DNA of 64,000 nucleotides from Datnioides undecimradiatus. Taxonomy: Eukaryota > Chordata > Actinopteri > Lobotiformes > Datnioididae. Positions within the stretch are counted from its first letter, which is position 1, and the number at the start of each line of letters is the position of its first letter. The stretch is taken from positions 20,135,285-20,199,284 of the forward strand of contig WARS01000036.1 in the NCBI GenBank assembly GCA_008933995.1. The letters run 5' to 3'. The notes beneath the pieces were generated by a model that was not told the DNA's origin, searched no databases, and saw only the letters and a list, made by a program, of their open reading frames with translations. Both the position numbers and the translations under genes were made by a program. Of the stretch, positions 38,584-50,867 are shown in pieces.

Positions 38584-40881
38584 GCTCTGTCACTGTCACA
38601 ACCCAGTAAATTTCCACTTCCTGTATCTCTGACCGAGGAGCAGCGGTACGGCTCGAGCTGCTGTGAACTTCACCTCGGCGGCGTCGGGGCTTCTCTCCTG
38701 AGCAAACAGCTCAGGAGGTCGCGGCGCTGCAGGAACACGCCCGGCTCTGCCCTGTCTAAACACTACACTCTGACTTTGACATGAAAAAACTAATATTTCA
38801 CTGCGAGCCCAGGGACTGAGCAACGTGGTCACTGGAAGAGGAACCAGATATTAATAATAATAACAGTGATTTGCTGACCTGTAATGCAAAAATGAGATTT
38901 CCCACAGGAAATCAGCACTGACAGTGGAAAGAAGCCCAAAAACACCAGAAGATCAAAAGTGCATTGACCTCAGTGACAGAGAAGGGACATTCATTCAACA
39001 AACCGCTAAGCTACAGCAGAAACACACTGAACACAGTACGATCCAATGCAAAAACCCGAACCTCGCAGTTTATTCTGAGTATTCATCGGTTCAGATTTAA
39101 TAATTTTAGCATTTTTCAGGATCCAGTTTGTGGTTTTTGTTTGGTTTTAATGAAACATAACGTACTGCAGAGCATTTTAACGTGTTTAATGCTCTACACC
39201 CAGCTCCACTCTAACATGAGCTGGACTAACTGTCTGAATCATTTGAATTAAAGTCTTGAAGTGTGTGTCGGCCCTGACGTGTGCTGGCTCCTGCTGCGCT
39301 TTAACGCCTCCACACGCGTATTTCCAGGTGTCTGTTTATGAAGCTGTAAGCGATGAGGAGAGCTTTCAAACATGTCATCATGCAGGTCTGAGGTCAGTCC
39401 GTGTGATGAGTCACAGAAACCTGATGTTGCAGCAACATTGTAATTTGAATGTAGACTCAAGTTAATCTTAATGTGGAGGAGAGAGGAACGCTTCCCCTTA
39501 GAGGACTCACAGCTGAGCTTCTTCATACCCAGGCGACAGCTGATCTGATGCCCTGCTGCCATCATTTCATGTCAGACCCAGTGGTTGTTCCGAAAGCATG
39601 GTCCTGCAGCTTCACGGCCACAGTTTAACTTTAAACCCGAGTTTATCTCCCAACGCCGCACGGTTTCCTCGGTTATCTTGAGGCAAAGTTCAGCCGGCGT
39701 GTGACTTGTCAGGACCGTATTTCAGCAAACCGACTCAATACGAGATGGATTTCTTCTGGTTTTGTTTTCACAGTCGCTCATTGATGTCCGTCCAGGTTAA
39801 AGTGAACGTTCCAGGTGTGCACAGTGGTCAGGGGACAAATGAAGTCACTTTTCCAATTAGCGCACACACTGATCCACAAACCAGTTATTAAAAGACACAA
39901 TTTGAATATAACACCGTTCATGATGCAGTTTAGCACGAAAACACTGTGAACGTCTGCGTAAACACCGCGCAAAATGCCATTTCCACGCACCCAAACGCAT
40001 CTTTGAACATTCAGCATCACATTTTAAGTAACTGGGAGGTTTTTCTGCTCGTATCTGAGATTAATATCACGACTACTAACGATCTGATCTGCTGCTGCGT
40101 GAGGCGGGTGTTTTCTCTGTGATAGTCCCGGATGTCAAAAATGAACATTTCTAAGTCCAATACACACGAATGGCAAACGTGACGTCATTGGCGCCAGGCT
40201 ACGGGAGCAATAACATTATGAATATCTGATATGGTGAGTTTAAACTTATCTGCAGTACATAAGCAGTGTGTTTGAAGCGTATTTATGCTTAAATGTGATT
40301 TTGTAATATCTTGAATGCACCTTTGACGCGTTGATTAAAGTTCCAGATATGATCCAGGACAATCTGTTCTAGCAGGAACCCCGCTGAGGATGAGTTCAGT
40401 GACTTTCCTGACAGGTGAGAGCGCAGTTTACAGTAATGCTGTGATGCAGCGGGGGATCACGGTGAGGAGTGGGCTTCACTGGAGCGTTAAAACGCCGTAA
40501 ACACGAGCTCCTCTGTCGCTGGTCACTGGCCCGACAACCACCGCAGCAGGAATGCGACCCGTTAAACGGGGCTCCGGTTTCCAGGGAAACACCAGCGGCG
40601 CGAGTTCAACCCGAGCACCTCATGCGATCACCGCGACTTTACGGTCACATCTGTCCGATTCCAGCGCGAACAGCTGCAGCGGCGTCAACTCATAACGGTA
40701 ACTCCAAGCTGGAGGAGCAGAGGAGGAAATGAGGAGATGAACTTTTTTAAAAAAGCTTCAGTGGAGATCGAAACGTTGCTTTGTCCGAACCAGACAGCCC
40801 GAGCAACAAAGTGTGTGTGTGCTCTAACACGGTGAGACGGGCACTTCTGAAAATCATCAGAATAAAGGATTCGTTACTCAC
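36567..40881 (-). other. Probable first intron of the kelch gene
   Basis: 4.3 kb without a convincing coding exon. It holds a TG repeat at 38552-38582 and GC-richer patches near 37.8-38.1 and 38.6-38.8 kb. If the first exon near 40.9 kb is wrong, this is intergenic DNA. Confidence 0.5.
38552..38582. repeat. (TG)n microsatellite
   Basis: About 15 uninterrupted TG units. Confidence 0.95.
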
Positions 40882-40980
40882 CACACCGCTGCCCTGCGTC
40901 CGACTGTTGTCTCTGTAAACCAGCTCCTGGCGCGTTCACGGTCCGCTCGGACACTGCGGCTTCTCAGCTGGAAGGACGAT
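40882..40980 (-). promoter_or_regulatory. Probable non-coding first exon and promoter of the kelch gene
   Basis: On the minus strand a CpG-containing segment ends in a strong donor GTGTG|GTGAGTAA at 40882. The only downstream minus-strand gene with no identified 5' exon is the kelch gene, about 4.3 kb away. The upstream boundary is approximate and the link is inference. Confidence 0.45.
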
Positions 40981-42740
40981 AACGGTAACTCGTGACTGGT
41001 TGGACGCCACGTAGCAGAAGTGGAAAGTTCCAAAACGTAATAAAGCTAAAAGGTTTAACATATAAAGCACTTTGAATGGCGATTATACTGCAGATAGGAC
41101 TGCACCACACAGTCCACCCTAAACTTAAAACAGGGTAGACCTTGATTTAAACCTAAATGCTACTTTCTTGTTGTGTAATTAGCACATTTGGTTTGTTATC
41201 CTTTAAAATGCAGAATGAAACGCACGCTGTAGCCTCTGCGGTCACTAGATCTCAGGTAGACATTTATTATACATTTACTACAACGTACATATCTGAAAGG
41301 TTGGATGGAGGCAACACACAAGTCCAACACCGGGGGGAAGGTTCGAGGGTTTGTTGATGTTCACAGGGACTAAATCCCAACTGCACTGCACTGGCTGCAG
41401 TACATTAAACAGGTTCAACAAGACCAGCACGAAACTTCCATATTTTCCTTGTTCCTCGTGTTAATAAGGGACATTTAAACAGGGACACGGGATCCAAAGC
41501 CCTGCTCATCTGTCTGTGTGATGAAGGCTGTGGTAATGAGACCGCAGCCTAATGCACTGCAGCAACAGGCTGCTTGTGTCGGTGCACATGCCAGACACCT
41601 GATATCACTGCTTAATATCAGCGTTAGAGGAGCTGCACATTGTAACAGCTGTTTCTCAACATCCCGTCAGGATGAAAGTGGGCGGAGCTACATCGTTATA
41701 CGATGTCACCAAACTTCGTGAACCAATAAGAATGATAAAGCTACAGCCCGCCTGATTTGCAGCAAGACTAAGAGGATGTTGTAACAGGAGGGTCGAAGGG
41801 AATCTAAATCAAGTGCGGGAAGTCCCACTGTTTACAACAAGACTTGAACGCAGCTTAATTGCATCGCTTTCAGTGCATGGAGGAGGGGCGAGCGTGTGGA
41901 AGGAAGGGTGTTGGTGAAGCACACAGACACACACACAGACACACACACATCCCGGAGTGTATCTCGGGCTCAGCACTTGTGTTATGTCACACGCAGCTGA
42001 ACTCGTCCGTGATCACGTGACGGCACTAAACTGTGCATCCGATGCGCTTCTGTGACAAGTGGACGTGGATTTGCTATTCCAGCGTGAACTTTGCACAACC
42101 GTAAGACTTGAATCTGATGATTTTATGATTTGAAAGCAATATGTTTCTGGCCTTGAACTGGGACTGCGTGTTCGTCAGGTGTTTACATTTTACTTCGGTC
42201 CCACAGAGCAGCGCGCCACATGCCCACGCACAGGCTGCAGAAGGAGGCGTGACACCGCGCAGTGGCATCACCTGGTAACCGAAAAACACGTTTACTATTC
42301 AAATGTTAAGCGGCATCAGTAAAATCACGACAAACCACTTCTTTGTCATCATGCAATAATAATAAATAACAATAATAATAAGTTTGCATTGCAGTTGCAT
42401 GGAATTGCATCATTTTGATAAGTTGCACGTGGGTTTGTGTTTCAGTTTGTGTTGCTCTGAGCATCCTCATCCTCATTCACACTTGCTGTTGAACACGTTT
42501 TAGGAATAATGCACGGCTGATATTTTATGAAGTATCCCGCACACACCTGCTGCAGTACTCCGAAGCACCCCTAGGTGCTCGCCTGCACCGTTACGTTTCA
42601 AAAACCTGCAGTCTCATGAGGGTGTGCAGACTTTTTATATTCACTGTAAATGTGCCTGTCTTTCATTTGGGCCGTGGCCATTTGAATGATTCAGTTGTTC
42701 AGCTCTGCATCAAATAAACACATACAACATAAAGGCGAGC
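40981..42740. other. Intergenic between the kelch promoter and the slc10a2 3' end
   Basis: No gene seen. Contains short ACAC-type tracts near 41925-41950 and an AAT-type run near 42357-42381. Confidence 0.6.
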
Positions 42741-42757
42741 GTACAAATGTCAATATG

Positions 42758-42763
42758 TTTATT
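42758..42763 (-). terminator. slc10a2: Poly(A) signal AATAAA of slc10a2
   Basis: AATAAA on the gene strand 1.2 kb after the stop. The intervening 3'UTR contains a SINE-like repeat fragment at about 42929-43100. Confidence 0.45.
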
Positions 42764-42928
42764 GAGTTGAATACCAGCTCTCATACTCGTATCAAAACAT
42801 GAGTCATTACAACAAAACAGACGAAGAAATGTCTTTTTTTTGAGAAATATACTTTTTTTTTTACAGTGGGCACATTTTCTAAAACAGGACAGCGCAGAGG
42901 TTGTGTGATGTGTTTTGTTTCTGCACAT

Positions 42929-43100
42929 CGGCTCAGTGGTGAGCAGCACCGTCGCTTCACAGGAAGAAGGTGCCAGGGTCGATCCTCAGCTGGGGTCTTT
43001 CCTCCTGGAGGTCACCCCGTGCCCCATGTTTGTGTTTCGAACACCAATAAAAACATGCATGTTAGGTTAATTCTCCCGTCTGCATCCTCGACCAAGGCTG
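42929..43100 (+). mobile_element. Degraded dispersed SINE-like repeat fragment
   Basis: GGCTCAGTGGTGAGCAGCAC followed by CACAGGAAGAAGGTGCCAGG, GTCGATCCTCAGCTGGGGTC, then AAACATGCATGTTAGGTTAA is the order of a very common teleost dispersed repeat. A tRNA-like A-box (GGCTCAGTGGTGAGC) and B-box (GGGTCGATCCT) are visible but mutated. Family name not assigned; identification is from general recognition. Confidence 0.6.
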
Positions 43101-43963
43101 CTAGCCCCGCACACAGCTCCGAACACCAAAGAAAGGTTAATGTAGACTGACCGAAAGCAAACACAATGAGCTGCATTCACTTAACTGTCGCTGCAAATAT
43201 GGTCTTGAACTCTGCGGTCGTCCCGTTTGCACAACACAGAGGACTAATAAGTTAAAGTGTGAATATGCACCATAACTGTAGTGCGATCATTGCCGTGTAT
43301 GTCTGAGATATGGCTTATGGCTGGTGCTAATTCCCCGCCCGGGCTGAAAGGAACCAAAAGAGCGAAGTTTGCATCAGCCGCCTGAGAAACGAAGCTGGTC
43401 TGCACCGACCATCGATTTCACCTGATACATCAGAATAAAGAACCAAAACACATAACCCATTGTTTCTAATATTAACACATTACACTCCGTGACAACTGCA
43501 AATCACTGCAGACGTGCACATAATTCTCCTCATCTGACACAACCCTGCGTCTTATCAGATAAATTATGACTGTCACGTCAGCAACCCTTATGCATTTTCA
43601 GTTGCATTCCACCCTTCACTGCAAACTACAGTGAGAGTGTGGACGTGCATTGAAAAGGATAAAAAACACAAAACGTGCGCATCAGGAAACTGTTTGCAAG
43701 ACAAGATTTCTGACAGAACGCACAGAATAAAGTTGTTTTAAATAATTATGGATGAATAAATTAAAGAAGGAGAGCCTAATGTCTCACCGCTCACACAGTG
43801 CAGCTCAATATGATTCATGCATTGTGTAAGTCACTACCTGCTGATGTTAAATTCAGGCCATACACGTGAAGATGTGTTTGGGTGCACACCGCCGGCCTGC
43901 AGAGAGCAGTGTGTGTTCACAGTTGAGTTAGGCTGTCGGTGTTCACGCTCATAGTCCAAAGTC

Positions 43964-44142
43964 TCACAGCTGTGTGTTCCTGTCAAAGCTCTTCTCCTCG
44001 CTGTTGCCATTCTCGTCAAACTCATAGGCGTTGTTTTCCACAGCATAGTCCTTCTTCACAGGTTCACCGTCGCCTGCTTCTATAGACAAAACCTTGTCTG
44101 AGTCATCTGAGCGATGGCATAACCTTTTATAAGCCTGGAAGC
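43964..44142 (-). CDS. slc10a2: slc10a2 coding exon 6 (C-terminal tail)
   Basis: 179 nt. Acceptor CTGCAG|GC; reads [20 protein letters not shown] and ends in an acidic, Asn-rich tail ([16 protein letters not shown]). Stop TGA at 43966-43964. The tail is longer than in human. Confidence 0.93.
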
Positions 44143-46328
44143 CTGCAGAGGAAAAAGCAGCGATCAGTCGTCTTCGCATCAGCTTTTTACATCAGTTGTT
44201 TTTCGGCAAATAGGCCTTTTCTCTGGACGTGTCTTGTTCTGACGATCTCTAAGGGGGTGATGATCAATGCAACAGTTTACGGGGGGTTTCATTAATGTTA
44301 TACTGCCATGGTCGAGCCTTATGTGCTTGTATAATATGGCAAAAAGAGGCGCAGGGAAGAGTTTGTGCAGGGTTGCAGGCATGAGCCAGCATCTATGGTT
44401 CAGCCTAACAAAAGCATTCCTCAAGCCCCTACCTGCATACCTTATTGTCATTAACTTGGATTTTAACTGCTTGATTCTTATTGATTTCACTTTTGTCCTA
44501 CAAACCACTTCTTTTCTTGTATTACCCAGCACTAAAACTCTACAAAGAACCCACAGAGACGCTCTTCAACTATGGTAGAAGCCTTAAGGAAGAAACACCT
44601 TAAGCCACACGTTCACCTGACGTCCGGCCAACAGCTAGTACACTTGACTAAAGTTGCCTTAGCTGCACATGTAACTGCCGGCTAAACTCTCACCTCCCAC
44701 AGATATGACCGCCACCACCAGCTGGAAGATGCTGTAGATGAGGGGGAATGCAAACATGACCTCCAGCTCAGCAGGGCTGAAGGACAGCTGGACGATGGTG
44801 CTGCACAGCTGGGAGTTCTGGAAACCGGTCTCCAGCGCAATGGTCCGACACCTGAGCAAAGCAGGGAAGGATGAACGACCTCATGAGGAAACTGCAGTTG
44901 GGTTTTAACGATTTACAAAACTGAATTAAAGTGTAATAAAACAAAATCATTAAATAAACACTTCCCTACCTGTACCACGGTTGACCTGCCACGCGAGCCA
45001 AGACAAACCCCAGGCCGAAACCAATAAAGGGGTATATGGTTCCAATGATCCATAGAGAAGGTGCGATGGTCCAGGAGGACTGGTAGAGGATCCCTCCAAC
45101 CACAGCAATGATGATAATGAGACCAAAACCTGTAATGGACCCAACCTGTGCACAGCAGGACACGCAGGAGTTTTCACTGGGTGAAGCTAACACGTAAAAG
45201 TCAGTGAATCAGATCAATAAAAAAGATATGAGTAAACTAAGGGCGTCTCTTTGTTTAAGGCATTTATATTGGGCAGTAAAATGAAGAGTGTTCCTACCCT
45301 CAGGATCTTCTTTGCCAAGAAGGGCCAGCGGCGTTTGACATAAATTCCCACAGCGATCGGGACAAGAAGGGCCACCAGGGTGATACCTGAGGAGACACAG
45401 AGTTCGTATCAGCTGGGAAACATACATAAGTTTATTCTGTTCTGCCAATCAACCAATAGTTGTTGACCTACCGATGCTGTCATACGGGATCTGGATGGTG
45501 CTGCTGGAAGTCCAGGTGGTGGTGTATATAAACAGACACAGAGGCATCATCCCCAAGGCCAAGATCGACGAACAGGCTGTCATGCTGATACTGAGGACGA
45601 CATGAAGACAAACAGCGTTGGTCCAACGAGCTGGTAACCAAATCAGCAAATATCCCAGTAAGGGGTTTAAACATTGACCCCATAAGACAAAGAAGGGGCT
45701 CGTGAGGGTCCTGACAATGAACCTTCACCTTGGTTTCCTAAAGGGGGGCTAAATATGACCCTATGGCTAATCCACGTTGGGTGTGCAAACAGACTGGGTA
45801 GCCTGTTTATACGTATGTATTAATAAAAACAGTGTGTCAGGTTTTTCAAATATCTTGACACATTTCTGTCCTCTATACAACAACACATAGCAACAGATCA
45901 TCTAATGAGCCTGCAGACCGGCCGATGTCTCACCTTAGGTCCATGTCTCCATCCAGCCAGTAGCAGATAATGTTTGAGCCGGTGCCTCCGGGACAGCAGC
46001 CCATAATGATGATGACGACAGCCTGCACGGGCAGCACGCCGAAGGCCAGCGCCAAGGCAAAGGCTGTGAACGGCATGATGCCAAACTGGCAGAGGAAGCC
46101 GATGAAGATGCCCCAGGGTTTCTTGATGTGACCCCACAGCTTCATGATGTCCACAGTGCAACCCATGGAGAACATGACCATCGCCAGCATTATGGTGAGC
46201 ACCGTGCTCAACACCAAACCCAGCGTTTCATTGACGTTAACCTCAGGAATGAGGCAGCTTGCACCTGAGCAGACTGTGGCAAGAGAGTCGCAGACATCGG
46301 GCACCGCGGTTGTCACCATCGCGGACAT
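43964..46328 (-). CDS. slc10a2: Apical sodium/bile acid cotransporter (SLC10A2/ASBT)
   Basis: Sodium-coupled uptake of conjugated bile acids across the apical membrane of ileal, renal and biliary epithelium. Six coding exons (46328-45934, 45590-45472, 45386-45298, 45145-44970, 44851-44694, 44142-43964) join in consistent phase to 371 residues; human has 348 in six exons. Signature segments are VCSGASC (19-25), an NET glycosylation site (33-35), [37 protein letters not shown] (110-120), [13 protein letters not shown] helices in exon 4, and [18 protein letters not shown], with the Glu267/Gln271 pair corresponding to a known sodium-site pair. Repeated hydrophobic helices fit the SLC10 fold. The C-terminal tail is cytosolic and acidic. 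SLC10A1 is less likely because the CSGASC N-terminus and six-exon layout match SLC10A2. ATG 46328 was chosen because the open frame further upstream has no ATG. Confidence 0.95.
44694..44851 (-). CDS. slc10a2: slc10a2 coding exon 5
   Basis: 158 nt. Acceptor GCTCAG|G; reads [20 protein letters not shown], then [18 protein letters not shown]; donor G|GTGAGA. Confidence 0.95.
44970..45145 (-). CDS. slc10a2: slc10a2 coding exon 4
   Basis: 176 nt. Acceptor GCACAG|GT; reads [30 protein letters not shown] and [10 protein letters not shown]; donor AG|GTAGGG. Confidence 0.95.
45298..45386 (-). CDS. slc10a2: slc10a2 coding exon 3
   Basis: 89 nt. Acceptor CCTCAG|GT; reads [20 protein letters not shown] then PFLAKKILR; donor AGG|GTAGGA. 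Confidence 0.95.
45472..45590 (-). CDS. slc10a2: slc10a2 coding exon 2
   Basis: 119 nt. Acceptor CCTCAG|T completes the serine; reads [20 protein letters not shown] and TIQIPYDSI; donor G|GTAGGT. Confidence 0.95.
45934..46328 (-). CDS. slc10a2: slc10a2 coding exon 1
   Basis: 395 nt, residues 1-131 plus two bases. Ends WLDGDMDL then AG|GTGAGA. Carries the N-terminal extracellular segment and the first helices, including [11 protein letters not shown]. Confidence 0.95.
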
Positions 46329-46545
46329 TGTTACGGTAGAAGAAGACCAGAGGAGAGTGTTTCCAGAGTTTGCAGCACTTTGATTCCACGGGACTTCTCC
46401 AGCCTCTCCTTCTCCGATATCCAAGAAGACAATGTCCACAGTGAGAGAAGGCGTCCAGCCCGCTGCTCTTTATGCCTGCCCTGCGACAGCCGCATAAAAC
46501 TGGGAGGGAAAATCCGGAGAAAAAAAAAATAAAAAATTAACCAAT
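46329..46545 (-). promoter_or_regulatory. slc10a2: Candidate slc10a2 promoter
   Basis: On the gene strand, CATAAAG at 46474-46468 is a TATA-like box that would start transcription near 46.44 kb and give a 5'UTR of about 110 nt. About 65 nt upstream of it, GGTTAAT followed by an A/T tract (46542-46528) resembles an HNF1 half-site, with a reversed CCAAT box next to it. HNF1-alpha is a known activator of mammalian SLC10A2; its use here is inference. Confidence 0.4.
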
Positions 46546-48764
46546 ACATAATGTTTTATGGGGTCAGTGTTCAGAAGCACATGCATATAAAAAGAGAATC
46601 ATTCTGAAATGTGAGGAGTGATTGGACCGTAGCTCTGACTCTTATCACCCTTTGGCCTCTTTAAACTTTATTGGGCAGCTCGGCTATGCAGCATCATCAC
46701 CCTTCAATGCCAGTTAGTTGGGAAGATGCTTGCATTTCTCAGAGGCAGGGCACACCCTGTATTCACAAGGCTTATAAAAGCCAACCTCCACGGCTTCTTT
46801 CTATCTGTTTTATTTAAATTAGAAATCTCCCACAGGACGCAGTAAAGATTTAAAATGGGAAAAAAGTGTTAAACACCAAAGTAAAACCGAGTGCATGCGA
46901 TGATGAGACACAAATTTATTGACAATTAAAGGTGGTGTTATGCTATATTTAGAATATTTTTATTGCTTTACCTTGCTGGCAGCAGCTCTTTCAGACAGGA
47001 AAGCTGTTATATTTGACTATAATTGCCTCAAATCCATGAATCCATTGGGCTAAAACAGCCATTTTAACTCTTAGGGTTAGTTCACATTTAGAGTCCACCA
47101 GCTTAGCAACAACGGGAAGGAAACATGAACATTTCCGAGGCAGTGAATATCCTTTAGGGTATGGAAAGGTCGATCAGGGCGTAGCTGTAAAATCAGTTTG
47201 AGGGGTCACTGACCGAGTGACTGACGTATAGTTTCCCAGGTCCCGGGTGATTCCTCAGTCAGGGTTTGTTTTCATTTGAAATCCAAAGATTTTGTGTTAA
47301 AAAAAGTTTTTTTTACCCAAGAATATTTTGATTTTAACTTGATTAGTCATGTGAAGTACGAGAAATCCAAATGTCCAAATGTGAAAAATGGAAAAAACAG
47401 GCTACATCTGTCCATTTAGCCTCGGAGCTGTAATTTCAGATAAAAGGTGCACAGAATAAATATTGTTTATATAATAACACAATCATTTTGCATCCCAGAT
47501 TTGCATTTACTTTATATCAGCTGATGCAGATTCGTTTCTAATTTAATCTTCTTGGTTTTATGTAAAAAAAAATAAAATCTTAATTACATCCAGTCCAATT
47601 TAATGTGGTAAAACAATAAAACATAAAAAGGTCCAAGTGGGAGTGAATATTTTTATAGGCCCTTTAGGTCAACACGGCGAACATGCCAAGTGTGGAAACA
47701 GTAAAAAAAGTTAAAGTGTGATAAAACAAATGTCTTCATTCAGTTGCATCACGATGTTCAGCTGATGCTTGCATAAGCGCACGAGAGTAACTATTAACTA
47801 AAAACTGCAAAAAGTTAAACTGAACACATCTGTTGGACCAGAATAAAAACAATACTCAGTCCTGAAATGATCTGAATTATCAATGGTTTATATACAATAT
47901 TAGGAAATGTGTTTGTCATACCTTCTCAGGGTCCTTCTGAGGAGTTTGTGTCTGCGCTGAGCGAAAGGGTCAATACTTAACTTCAAGGTTTAAGGATAAA
48001 CCAGTCGACACTGCAGCGAACGTAGCAGCTGTTGTAAAGACAGGCTGGATTGACTGGTGGTGGTTATGCTAACTGTAGAGCTGCACTCGCTGCAGACGAT
48101 GTGGGATTATTGTTTACCTGTTAACCTTAATTACACGGTACCAGACGTCATGGTAACCCACAAATCTGCAAGAAACATGGATGAAAACTGGTCATTGCAT
48201 TGAAGCAACATTTGAGACTGATGATGATTGTAGATAAAACTCATCATGAACCGTCCTTTTCATGGTTTTTGGATGAAACTGCAAACGTGCAACTTTAGAC
48301 AACTCATGCGGTTGTGATCTAGTTGACCACAGTTAATGGGCATGAACACGCCGGGACTGGAAATGGTGCAGTAATAGATGCGTGGGTCGGCGGCGTCCGG
48401 CGTACGGAAAGAACCGTGCAAACTGTGAAGAAAGAAACCACTTTGCTAAGATCTGAAGACAAAACTGAAAGAAGGAAGTCCACGCTGCCGCAGCAGCAAA
48501 GGCACTGTCTGTTGGGAGATCGGGTATTAAACCATATTAAATATCCTCCGTGAAGGAGCTGCAGGTAGGAACTGATACTATTCCACCTTCCTGGAACGCC
48601 TAAACTCACGACCAGCGTAGGGATTAACTCGGGCCGATGGAAAAGCAGAACACAGGGCACAGACTGTGACTAATACAGAAAGCAGCATCTAGCGACAAAG
48701 ACCCGTACCTGGTCCCAAAGTCCTACAGAGGCCACCACAACTGGCCTCCAACCGAACTACTGCT

Positions 48765-49134
48765 AGGATGCAAGATTGGTGTAATCACATCAGCTACATA
48801 CCTCTCAAGACCACCAATAAACTCCAGCTAGTTCAGAACTCTGCTGCCCTCCTACTCACCTCCACCCGCCGCCGTAACCACATCACTCCAGTCCACCACA
48901 ACCTCCACTGGCTCCCAGTAAAACAGCACATACTAAGCCCTCAACAGCATTGCTCCACCATACCTCTCTGACCTCCTTGTCCTCCCGTCACCTCAAAACA
49001 CATCTCTTCAAACTTGCCTTCCCCCAATCTCATTCCACTCACCCGTCCTATCCTTCACATCACTTTTCTTTTTGTGATGTTCTTTGTAAAGTGCTGTATG
49101 TATGTATGTAATGTATTATTATTATTATTATTAA
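48765..49134 (+). mobile_element. Truncated, decayed L2-clade LINE (3' end of reverse transcriptase)
   Basis: The plus strand reads NKLQLVQNSAA, RRRNHITPVHHNLHWLPVK, then after a deletion and a stop ALNSIAPPYLSDLL, then RHLKTHLFKLAF. These are the typical C-terminal motifs of fish L2/Rex-type reverse transcriptases. The copy ends in TGTATG units and an ATT run, as such elements often do. It is 5'-truncated, carries stops and deletions, and is not active. Confidence 0.85.
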
Positions 49135-49914
49135 GATCTTTATTCGATCGCCCTGTCATGGTGCATGCACTCCTGAACACGGAGATGAGATGCAGGTGGA
49201 TGAAACGCAGAATCCTGCAGCAGAAACAAAAACCGTGTCCTGATCAAACTCTGACCTCGCGCCAGGTTGACCAGACTGTTTGCTTTAGTGACTCTTCAGC
49301 GCGGGTAGTGTTCGTAAGTTATGAAAGATGTCCACATGCTCATTAAAGCTGTTTTCTTTCAGGAAGGGGGATGTAGAGTGAGCTGTTAGCTGTTGTAAAG
49401 ACATGTTGGACTGACTGATGCTTGACGGATCACGGTGTAGCTTCATCTCACAGTCACCCGTCTGTTGTTACCGTCCAGCTGCAGCCTTTACTTTGTCTGC
49501 AGCCTGAGCAGTGAGGAGCTTAAACAAATGCATTAACGTAGAGTGTAATACAGTCCAACATTACACCCTGCAACACTCACAACCCTTTACAACACAAAAT
49601 GCAAACGCTGGCTCATTTATAAATCCTCTTAAACTGGAGGTAACTTGGCATTAACTAGGCCGAGGTGCGCTGTGATTGGTTACCGCAGTAACGCAGGTTA
49701 GTAACATTTTGATTAGACCGGATATCAGCTCCAGTGTCAGTCATGTCGAGATTTCAGTATTTTTATTCTTGTTTTTTTAATTCATCTGTAATGTTCATAA
49801 TCAAAGGTGACAACATATAAATGTTTTACGTAATTGGTATAATTATGACATTAAAACCTCACAAACCTAACACCAGGAATCATTTTTGACCTGTTAAACA
49901 CTGCTTTTGTCTCA

Positions 49915-50112
49915 AATTTACAAGTTTCTTTCTCAATTTGAGGAGTTAGTATATGAAAATAACGAGTTTCTGTCTCAAAATACTGAGTTATTATCTCAAA
50001 ATAAGGAGTTAGTTTCCTGACTCATCGAGTTAGCATCTCAGAAAACAAGCTACGGTCTGAAGATGACGAGTTAGTATCTTAAAATGAAGAGTTAATATCT
50101 CAAAATGACGAA
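49915..50112. repeat. Degenerate tandem repeat, unit about 21 bp
   Basis: Repeated variants of GAGTTAGTATCTCAAAATGA (for example GAGTTATTATCTCAAAATAA, GAGTTAGTATCTTAAAATGA, GAGTTAATATCTCAAAATGA) occur about nine times with point changes. This is a decayed minisatellite. Confidence 0.85.
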
Positions 50113-50842
50113 ATAAATATAAAACATTTATTGTGATTAAAGCAGGAAAACCTTGTGTATTTAGTGAGTACAAGACATTTTGCCGTGGGTAAACACTAAC
50201 CTGCAAAGGGACGGACCCAAGAACAATACTACTGATGTGTAATAATTACATTTTTGGAGTAATTCATTAAACTCGTGTCTGTAAATTAAGCAGGTCTGAA
50301 GATCGTCCGCAGACAAACCGTCTGCCTGAAATAAAACAATCTATTTCCAAACCAACTCCATGACAAAAGCAACAAATTAAAGCGCCTCGTTAAGGTTTTT
50401 ATTGGTCACAAAATGACTTTGCATGCACACGTGTCGAACTGAGATTCAAGGTGCACGGAGACGAAGGACACAACGGGCTCCTGGTGTCAGACGTGGTGAA
50501 GGTCGGATATACAAACGGAGAAACAACGGGAAAACTCACTTTACAGCAATTTGTCTTTAGGTTTCATGTCTGAAAGGTCAGAACGAGCGACTTCTCTACA
50601 CACGATACTGTTCCAGAGGCTTACATTTTAAGTTTCCCTACATTTTCAGAGACCTCCTTGGTTCGCCCGCACCCTGCAGCGGCAGCCAGTCCTCATTTCA
50701 GTCAGCAATCACATGAAAGCGACGCCTCCGAATGAAAGCTGCACAAATGTGCTGATTTTTAAATGATTCATAAGCTTTGTGGAGTGATTCACGTCCCAGT
50801 CTGCGACCCATAAACCCTAAAGGTGTGTGCGGAGAGTCCGAC

Positions 50843-50867
50843 TGTGTGTGTGTGTGTGTGTGTGTGT
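50843..50867. repeat. (TG)n microsatellite
   Basis: About 12 uninterrupted units. Confidence 0.95.

Noticed and set aside
42929..43100. tRNA gene suggested by A- and B-box-like motifs
   Set aside because: No cloverleaf can be drawn; the order of motifs fits a dispersed SINE-like repeat.
49915..50112. CRISPR-like spacing of repeats
   Set aside because: The copies are diverged and contiguous with no unique spacers, and the genome is vertebrate.
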